NCBI RefSeq assembly: GCF_035046485.1
Contig: NC_085137.1
Location: 40,045,155-40,109,154 of the forward strand
Source of the DNA: Aedes albopictus
Taxonomy: Eukaryota; Arthropoda; Insecta; Diptera; Culicidae
Reading direction: 5' to 3'
DNA: 64,000 nt
Shown: positions 56,330 to 64,000 of the stretch, piece by piece
Layout: each line of letters begins with the position of its first letter
Position numbering within the stretch: position 1 is the first letter of the stretch
Made by a program: the position numbers and the translations under genes
The notes under the pieces: generated by a model
Told to the model about the DNA's origin: nothing
Seen by the model: only the letters and a program-made list of their open reading frames with translations
Databases searched by the model: none

Positions 56330-58560
56330 ATAACTGTTAATTCACCTAGAGATCCCTTTAGAAATTCCTCCACGGTGTCCTCCACAAATTCATTCCGGAA
56401 TTCCTCTAGCAATTCCTACAAGGGTCCTTTCAGGAATTCCTCACAGGGATTCCTCCTGAAACTGCTCAAGGAATTCCTTGTGAAATTCCTCCAGGAATTG
56501 TCCAAGGGACTCCCCCTCAAATCCTTCCAGGGATGCCTCCAGAAATTCCTCCAGGATTCAACCAAGAATTCATCCAGGCATCCCTCCTGGAATCTATCCA
56601 GGGATTTTTCCATGAAATCCTGCAGGGATTTATCCCGGAATTCCGCCAGAAAATCCTACAGGGATTTTACCAGATGTTTCTCCTAGGATTCCTCCATAAA
56701 TTCATCAGGGGATTCCTCCGGGAATTCCTACAAGGGTTCCTCCCTGCATTCTTTCAAAGTTTCCTCCAGGAATTCCTACAGGGATTTCTCTAGAAAATCC
56801 TTCAAGAATTTCTCTAGTGATTCCCCTAGGAATTCCTGCAGGGATTCCTATAGTGATTCCTTAAAAAGCTCCGCCACGGATACAACCAAAAGTTCGTTTG
56901 GAAATTCCATCACAAATTCATTCAAAAACTCCTTCAGGTACTTCTCAAGAAATTCATCAAGGGATTCCTCCAAGACTGCCACTTGTAATTCTTCATGGAA
57001 CTCCTTCAGGAATTCCTTAACTAATTCCTCCAAAGATTCCTCCATAAATTCTTCCCGTAACAGCTTCAAGGAATTTTGTAGATTCCTCCAGAACTCCTTC
57101 ATGAATTTCCCCACAAATTCCTCCAGAAATTCTTCCAGGAATTCCAATCAGAATTTCTCCAAGAATTCCTCAATATATTCAGCAAGGAATTCCTCATGGA
57201 ATTCCTCCAGGAACTCCTCCAGGATATATTCCAGGAATTCATCCTGCAAGTATTTAAGGAATTCCATCAGGATTTACTACAGGAATTCCACCAGGAATCA
57301 TCTATGAATCCCTTCACTAATTATTACAGGAATTCCTCTAGGAATTGTTCCGGGAAACTTTCCTGGAATTTCTACAGGAAATATTCCTCTAGAAATTATA
57401 CCTGGACATCCTCCAGGAATTATTCTAGGGAATCCTATAGATATTCCTCCAGGAATAACTCTAGGAATTGTTCCTGGAAATACATTAAGAATTCCTCCCG
57501 GAAATATTTCAGGAATTATTTTAGGAATTCCTCCAGAAATTACTTCTTGAGTTATCACAGGAAATACTCCAGGAATTCTTCTAAGAAATACCCCAGGAAA
57601 TTATTTAACAATCCCTTCATAACTTACTACATGAATTCTTCCAGATTTCCTCCAGAATTCCTCCAAGATTTCCTCCAGAAATTTCTTCAAGAAATTCCTG
57701 TATGTATTCTTGTAGGATTTCATGGAGAAATTGCTGATAGAATTTGTCAAGGAATTTCTGTAGAAATTCCTGGAGAGATTCTTGGTGGAATTCTTGAAAG
57801 AAGTCTTGGCGGTATTTCTGGAGAAAAACCTTAGAAGGGAATTCTGGAAAGGATTGTATTTAGGAATTCTTGGCGGATGTCTTGAAAGAATTCCTGGAGG
57901 GATTCTTGGAGGATTTCCCGAAGGAAATTTTGGAGGATTTTCCGAAGGAATTCTTGGATGATTTCCCGAAAGAATTCTTGGAGAAATTCCGGGGGAAATT
58001 CCTGTTGGTATTTCTGGAGGAATTTCTAAAGGATTTCCTGGAAGAATTCTTGAAAATATTTGTTGATAATCCCTAGAGTTATTCCTAGAGATGTTTATAA
58101 AGGAATCCTTGGCCATATTCCTGGAGGGATACTTGGAGGAATTTTCGACAGAAGTATGAGAGCTGGTCTTGGAGAAATTCTTATTAGTGTTCCTGTAGGA
58201 ATACTTGAAAGAATTTCTGAAGAAATTCCTGGACGGATTTTCGGAGAAATTCTTAGCAGTAGTCTTGGAGGAATATCTGGAGAAATTCTAAGGAAAAATC
58301 CTGGAGGAACTTTTGAAGAAATTTTTGAATGAATTCTTGGAGAAATTCCTGGTGGGATTTTTGGAGGAATTCCTTGAAAAATTCTTGGAGGAATTCTTGG
58401 AAAAAGTCTCGGAGCAGGTCCTGCAGAAATCCCTAAAGGAATTCTCGAGGGAATCGCTAGAGTTGCCCCGGGAGTGTTTTCTTGAGAAATTTCTGGAAGT
58501 TTCTTGAAGAATCTTGGAAGAATTTCTGGAGGATCCCTGGAGTTTACTGGCGTAATTCCT
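56330..58560. repeat. Degenerate 12-bp minisatellite with polarity flip
   Basis: Units read CCTCCAGGAATT up to about 57690 and GGAGGAATTCTT after about 57740, so the two halves are inverted relative to each other. In-frame translation of the second half gives repeated EEFL/EKFL, as expected for a 12-base unit. Not a gene. Confidence 0.8.
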
Positions 58561-58599
58561 CAACCCTTTGAAACCGGATAGTTTTGGTGGTAAATATCA

Positions 58600-60240
58600 T
58601 AAAACGATAGAATATCATGCAGAATATTTTTTTCTGGATATCCTACGTCATCCAAACTGTTCTTGAGTTTAGATCTGTGGGTGTAACGGTAACTTCTTTC
58701 ATTATACAAAGCTATGATTTGTAATCTATCATGTCCAGTAAGTTTTCTGAAAATTTAATAGACAATATCAGATTAGTCGGAATATCCTAGATCATCCATA
58801 GTGTTCTAGAGTTTAGATCCTAAAGTCTACGGGCGTAACGGTAACTTCTTTCATTATACAAAGCTACGATTTGTAATCTATCATGTCCAGTAAGTCTTCT
58901 GAAAGGTTAATAGACAATATCAGATCGGTTGAGATATCCTACGTCGTACAAACTGTTCTTGAGTTTAGTTTCTAAAGTCTACGGGTGTAACGGTAACTTC
59001 TTTCATTATACAAAGCAACGATTTGTATTTTATCATGCCCAGTAAGTCTTCTGAAAGTTACAGTGGTTGTTTTTATCAACTAAGCTTCATAACAGTAAGG
59101 AACACTTGACTATCACGCCGAGGACCTGGGATCGAATCCCACTCCCGACAAACTCACAAAAATGTGGGTTCTTCCTTCGGAAGGGAAGTAAATCGTGGGT
59201 CCCGAGATGAACTAGCCTAGGGCTAAAAATCTCGTTAATACAGATAAAAAAAAATGTCCAGTAAGTCATTTGAAAGTTCAATAAACAGTATCAGATCAGT
59301 CGGAGTATCCTAAGTCATCCAAACTGTTCTTGAGTTTAGATCCTAAAGTCTACTGGTGTAACGGTAACTTCTTTTATTATACAAAGCTATGATTTTTAAT
59401 CTATCATGTCCAGAAAGTTTTCTGGAAGTTCAATAGACAGTATCAGATCAGTCGGGACATCCTAGGTCATCCAAACTGTTCTTGAGGTTGGATCCTAAAG
59501 TCTACGGGTGTAACGGTAGCTTCTTTCATTATACAAAGCTACGATTTATAACCTATTATGTCCAGTAAGTCATTTGAAAGTTCAATAGACAATATCAGAT
59601 CAGTCGGGATATCCTAAGTCATTCAAACTGTTCTTGAGTTTAGATCCTAAAGTCTATGGTTGTTACGGTAACTTCTTTTCATTATACAAAGTTACGATTT
59701 GTAATCTATCATGTCCTGTAAGCCTTCTGAAAGGTTAATAGACAATCTCAGATCGGTCGAGATATCCTACGTCATACAAACTGTTCTTGAGCTTAGATCC
59801 TAATATCTACGGGTGTAACGGTAACTTCTTTCACTATACAAAGCTATGATTTGTAATCTATCATGTCCAGTAAGTCATTTGAAAGTTCAATAGACAGTAT
59901 CAGATCAGTCGGGTATCCTAGGTCATCCAAACTGTTCTTGAGGTTAGATCTACTGTTCTTGAGGTTAAGTCTACGGTTGTAACGGTAACTTCTTTAATTA
60001 TACAAAGCTATGATTTGTAATCTATCATATTCTGTAAGTCATCTAAAAGTTTATTAGACAGTATCAGATCAGTCGAGATATCCTAAGTCATCCAAACTGT
60101 TCTTGAGTTTAGATCCTAAAGTCTATGGGTGTAACGGTAACTTTTTTACTAAAAGCTACGATTTGTAATCTATCATGTCCGGTAAGTCTTCTGAAAGTTA
60201 CAGTGGTTGTTTTTATCAACTAAGCTTCATAACAGTAAGG
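58600..60240 (+). repeat. Tandem satellite-like array, unit about 152 bp
   Basis: The landmark AAACTGTTCTTGAG recurs at about 58654, 58950, 59321, 59473, 59625, 59778, 59929 and 60094, mostly 151-153 bases apart. Each unit also holds GGTGTAACGGTAACTTCTTT and TAATCTATCATGTCCAGTAA. It is interrupted by a SINE at 59101-59254. Confidence 0.9.
59101..59254 (+). mobile_element. tRNA-derived SINE (5'-truncated) in the satellite
   Basis: AACACTTGACTATCACGCCG, then a B-box-like GGATCGAATCCCACTCC, body GGGTCCCGAGATGAACTAGC, and an A-rich tail. Feilai-like by general resemblance. Confidence 0.75.
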
Positions 60241-60379
60241 ATAATATCCCAAAAATATATAACAACGTTTATTGTTCCTCTAACTGCTTTGGTAAGTACA
60301 AAACTCTCTTGAAATGACTCATGATATGCCAGGGGGATTACAGATTACAGTTCAAAATCCATTATGAGAATAACTACTG

Positions 60380-61560
60380 TTATTTTCAAGAGCCAAACTT
60401 CAGGATAGTTTGGACGACCGTCAATGTCCCAAAGGTTCATAATAATATATAGTAGACTTCAGGTTGGTCCAGTCACCGCCGCGATTGATTATGGAACGTT
60501 ACTCCACCGACAAACAGACGTATCACTTGGAACAAATTACGATAAAAATCATCGACACGAAAACTTAATCGCCCAATCCTAGCCAGGCTGTGTTACGCAA
60601 ATCACTCAGTAGGTGGCAGTAGTGAGCAAACGTCAAACAGGAGCAAAAACGATGCGAGCGCCGTGACCGAGCGATTTGCGAACTACAAAATATTTGAACT
60701 ATCCGTTAAAAAGGGTAACGATGAGTAGTGAGTCGAGTGAGACGTCTGTTTGTCTGTGATTACTCAGTATGTCAGATATAGCTGATGTTAGCTGAAGTTT
60801 TGAACTCAAAGATAGTTTGGCTGACCTGGAACATTCCCATAGTGTCTCTAAATGACATTTGAGGTTTCAAGAGCTTCCCCGATCTCAGCAGATTATGCTA
60901 TGATATTATTTATGGTGAAAACACGTAAAGTTTTTCTTGTAGATTTGAAGGACGTCATTATAGAACAGTTTGGACGAACCTGAGTGTCACAAAGTTTTAT
61001 AATAAAAAAGTAGACTTTAGATTGGTCCACTAATCATGGATTAATATGCAACGTTACTGAGTATAGCTGATATGGCTTTTGTTACGAGTGTAGACCTGAA
61101 GTCCTGAACTCCAAGGTAGTTTGGCTGACCTAGAATATCCCTGTAGTGTCTCTAAATGACATTTGAGATTTCAAGAGCTTCGCGGATCCCAGCAGATTAT
61201 GCAATACTATTATTTATGGCGATAACACATAAAGTTATTTTTGTAGATTTGAAGGACTTCATTATAGAACAGTTCGGACGACCCTGAATGTCCCAACGGT
61301 TAATAATAAGCTAGTAGACTTCAGATTGCTCCAGTTACCTATTGCGGTTGATTATGCAACGTTACTCAGTGCATATAACAGGTATGGCTACTTTTACGAG
61401 TGTAGACCTGAAGTTCTGAACTCCAAGGTAGTTTGGGGGGATGACCTGGAATATCCCTATAGTGTCTATAAATGTAGATGTCAAGAGCATAACGGATCCC
61501 AGTAGGTTATGCAATGATATTATTTGTGGCGAAAACACATAAAATTATTCTTGTAGATTT
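60380..61560 (+). repeat. Second tandem array, unit about 300 bp
   Basis: The landmark CAGTTTGGACGA(C/A)CCTGA.TGTC recurs at about 60410, 60964 and 61267. Spacing is about 293-303 once the 254-bp MITE and its duplication are removed from the first unit. Confidence 0.82.
60505..60758. mobile_element. CACAGACAAAC-type MITE, 254-bp form, copy 2
   Basis: Begins CACCGACAAACAGACG, ends GTCTGTTTGTCTGTG. Flanks GTTACTC (60498-60504) and ATTACTC (60759-60765) are a 7-bp duplication with one change. Neighbouring tandem units carry the uninterrupted site AACGTTACTCAG. Confidence 0.9.
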
Positions 61561-61915
61561 GAACATCTGGACTGAAACATCTCTGAATTCTCCGTGAAAA
61601 ATACTCGAATCCCCCAAAGCTTTACCAGAGAACCTTCAAAACCCTTCTGAAACCGCCCTGAAATTACCTTAAAAGTCGCTCTGCAAAATGGTAGTTATGA
61701 CTACATAATTGTTGCCCGTGTAGACTAGCAATGGTTTCAGAAACTTTTTGCCGTTCGATCAACTGATCGCTGCATGGCGCGTATACGAACATCAGCTGTT
61801 ACTAACAGAGGGGGGGTCATCTCAATTATGCAAAACTGGTTCAAATAAAAACTCTTTTTATATTTAAAATAAATAAATCGTCTGCCAGACGGGGTAGACG
61901 TATTCGCAACTACCC
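61561..61915. other. Spacer and probable 3' UTR of the second lipocalin
   Basis: No AATAAA on the minus strand was clearly found. Confidence 0.35.
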
Positions 61916-62493
61916 TCACTCATTGTCATCGTTATCCACCGGTTCGATCTGTATGTCTTGGTGGTTTATGCCGCTCGGTATGGCAAACAGATCTTTCCGC
62001 AACTGGATGAGCTGTTCTTCCGTTTCTATTTGATCGCCCGGGGCATGATCTCGGTTACGGGAAACGCTCGGTTCGGTCGGATCGATGGCCGGCTGGGGTG
62101 GTGGTCTAACGACACAGTCTTCCTGGTGGGTTCGGACGAAGAACGACCGGTTGATGCGGTACTTGTCCAGTACTCCGTAGGCACGCTGCAGGATCGGTCC
62201 CGGGGGAAGACGCTCGCGGGCCAACACCCAGGCAGAAACTGTTGATTTTGAAAGGGTTGTTGAAAGTAAATAGAATTTTTATTGGATTAACGTGATTGAG
62301 CATACCTGTATGACCGACGGGGCCGATTGTGCTGCACGAATAAATCACGGCAAAATTGTCGTAATCAGTGTCCAGAATCATGAAGGAAGCGTTGTAGTTG
62401 TATGGGAAGGACTGGTACAGTACGGTGTACTGGCCTAGTTTTGATTTTCCAGCTGGTGCCATAACGCCGGAAATGATGCGCTCAACGTTGTTG
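61916..62493 (-). CDS. Second apolipoprotein-D-like lipocalin, C-terminal exons only
   Basis: Two minus-strand exons, 62493-62306 and 62238-61916, are joined by a 67-nt intron (GTATGC...CAG) in matching phase, giving 169 residues with the N-terminal part missing. Lipocalin signatures: TDYDNFAVIYSC (second conserved region) and VLARERLPPG (third), then RAYGVLDKYRINRSFF and a Cys in HQEDC. The protein continues about 65 residues beyond that Cys in a Pro- and acid-rich tail ending DNDDNE, longer than usual for this family. The exon with the G-x-W signature is not visible and may lie past the window end. Same strand as the lipocalin at 37746-38555. Confidence 0.88.
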
Positions 62494-62537
62494 CTGAAAT
62501 TAGAATTGTATGAATAAGAATGCCGTATATGGAAAAT

Positions 62538-62940
62538 CAAGGTTGCGACCATTCATTTGCAAAGATTTACATTCATTTGCTATTATCTCAGTTCAGAAGC
62601 ATGCTATCGAAAAACAATGTATGGATGAATTGACCCTTGTAGTTTTATCTGAAAGTTTGCCGAATAACATTGCAGTCGCAAACGTATACTAAAGTCGTGA
62701 GCGAGCTGTGAAGGCAACTCTCCACGCGGTGAATGTAAATTACATTCACGCTGTGAAAAGTTGCCTTCACAGCTCGCTCACGACTTTGGAATGCGTGTGC
62801 GACCCCAATGTCATTCGACAAACTTTCAGATAAAACTACAAGGTTAAATTCATCCATACATTGTTTTTCGATAGCATGCTTCTGAACAGAGATAATAGCA
62901 AATGAATGTAAATCTTTACAAATGAATGGTTGCAACCTTG
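62538..62940. mobile_element. hAT-type fold-back MITE (403 bp) in the lipocalin intron
   Basis: The whole element is a near-perfect palindrome with about 200-base arms centred near 62739. Ends CAAGGTTGCGACC/GGTTGCAACCTTG, with an 8-bp duplication TGGAAAAT at 62530-62537 and 62941-62948. It starts 44 bases upstream of the lipocalin exon. Confidence 0.88.
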
Positions 62941-62949
62941 TGGAAAATT

Positions 62950-63309
62950 ACAAATTGAAGGTAGGTTACATTGTTTAGTTACGTTCCAATAGCTATGCGA
63001 TCCATTACGCAATAATAAAAAAAAAACTGGAATCTCCATTTAGGTAATGAGTTGACGATGTGCAAATAGATTGTTTACCTAAATGGACTTATGTGTGCAA
63101 GGTAGTTTAGATTTTAAGGTGAAGTCATGCTGGGTTTCAGGGCAGGGGGCTTTCAAGAAAACTTCAAGGAAGATTTCAGAGGCGTTTTAAAAGAGCTTCA
63201 GGAGGTTTCAGAGACATTTTCCGGCTCCATGGGCTTTCAGGAGAGCTTCAGAGATGTTTCTTAGATTCTTACAACTACGCGAATGTTCCTCGGATTCAAT
63301 GCAAGCTTT
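62950..63309. other. Spacer, no gene
   Basis: Includes a short inverted repeat (CCATTTAGGTAA ... TTACCTAAATGG at about 63037-63085) and GCTTCAGGAGG-type degenerate units. Confidence 0.4.
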
Positions 63310-63514
63310 TTATTTTTTAAATTCCGTTCCGTTAAATTTGGCATCCACGCCCCAATGTGTGAACCCTTTACCCATCAACACTCCGACATCCGCATGAATT
63401 TGTGCATACGCAGAGGTATATTCGGTCTGCTGTGGATACAAACGGTTGCAATCATCACTTCCTTCCCCTTCCCGATATTGAACTGTAACCTGGCGTGGCA
63501 GGCGCCATTGTCGC
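63310..63514 (-). CDS. Possible terminal exon, unknown protein
   Basis: A minus-strand segment with a good acceptor (CTTCTATTTTAG at 63515 onward), 67 codons, and a TAA stop that overlaps an AATAAA hexamer. Composition is gene-like but no domain is recognised and no upstream exon was found. A second frame is also open for about 45 codons, so coding is uncertain. Confidence 0.3.
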
Positions 63515-63539
63515 CTAAAATAGAAGATCACTAACACTC

Positions 63540-64000
63540 ACAGACTGAAAATGCCTGCTAATCCTCGGCAGACATCTCTTTGGTTCCTTGTGTGAGTGTA
63601 GCTGGTCTGGCGATACTGGAGTAGCATCTAAGGGCTGTCAATCAAGCTCAAACTCAAGCTCATGCTCAATTCCGTTCTAAAATTTTAAAGAAGTTTTTTT
63701 TAAATGCCTGCATTTTTTTATGCAAAATTCCTGTAGAAACATAGAAAGAAGAAGTTGTAAAAAGTCTCGAAAGAGTGTCTAATAAAACTCCAATAGCAAA
63801 TTATACCAAGACGAGCGTTCGATTCCCTGTAAGATGCGCTATGTCTTGATGATGATATTGATGGTGATTTTGTTCTACCATCTATTGTAGCAAGGGGTCT
63901 GTCGATAGCATTGGAAACCCGCGTCAGGAGAAAAGAATCTTCTTTTGTGAATTTAATTTTTAATTCCCATAGAAATTCTTGAGACAATTTCTTTGGCAAT
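63540..64000. other. Unassigned sequence to the window end
   Basis: No supported gene. The last 50 bases resume the T-rich minisatellite-like composition. Confidence 0.35.

Noticed and set aside
57196..57834. Long frame rich in RNSS/YRNS repeats
   Set aside because: It is a translation of the 12-bp minisatellite. Similar low-complexity frames appear on both strands of every block.
58313..58507. EEFL/EKFL repeat 'protein'
   Set aside because: Same minisatellite read in another frame; no start context or conservation.
1..64000. CRISPR array or bacterial defence island
   Set aside because: The tandem arrays lack unique spacers of even length and the window is clearly eukaryotic, with introns and metazoan genes.

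Overview
The window looks like a culicine mosquito chromosome, most likely Aedes. This is an inference from the mix of ZAD-type zinc-finger genes, short 60-68 nt introns, tRNA-derived SINEs, very dense nested non-autonomous elements and kilobase blocks of degenerate GGAATTCC-type repeat. I see no bacterial or viral gene.

Host genes are sparse. Five gene models have good support: a ZAD-C2H2 zinc-finger gene (9961-11059, +); EOGT, the EGF-domain O-GlcNAc transferase (26681-28416, -); an apolipoprotein-D-like lipocalin lacking its first exon (37746-38555, -); a second, larger ZAD-C2H2 gene (39734-41603, +); and the 3' part of a second apolipoprotein-D-like gene (61916-62493, -). All splice junctions were worked out by hand from GT/AG sites and reading-frame continuity. 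They do not form an operon-like unit and no joint pathway is implied.

Layout. 1-3640: degenerate minisatellite with SINE and hAT-like scraps. 3649-9659: a 5'-truncated I-group LINE (minus strand, 11-bp target duplication) broken by a 1388-bp TA-flanked DNA element and a 158-bp SINE. 9961-11060: zinc-finger gene. 11.1-26.4 kb: a repeat nest in which a Tc1/mariner relic (14451-21519) contains a hAT-type element (15268-21409), which contains minisatellite, which contains a young 1396-bp LTR element (19436-20831) with apparently identical LTRs. 26.7-28.4 kb: EOGT. 28.9-36.4 kb: stacked MITEs. 37.7-41.6 kb: lipocalin and zinc-finger gene. 42-47.4 kb: more MITEs and a 500-base assembly gap. 47.8-52.3 kb: a long 5' LTR, primer-binding site and gag remnant of an LTR retrotransposon, itself cut by a retroposon with a 19-bp target duplication. 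56.3-58.6 kb: minisatellite whose polarity flips. 58.6-61.6 kb: two satellite-like arrays (about 152-bp and about 300-bp units). 61.9-63.5 kb: second lipocalin with a 403-bp hairpin element in an intron.

The most distinctive signal is a MITE group with terminal inverted repeats starting CACAGACAAACAGAC. It has four copies of two exact sizes (381 bp twice, 254 bp twice), each flanked by a 7-bp target duplication. One copy sits inside a tandem array whose neighbouring units show the empty target site. Several other insertions here can also be dated and bounded from their own target duplications.
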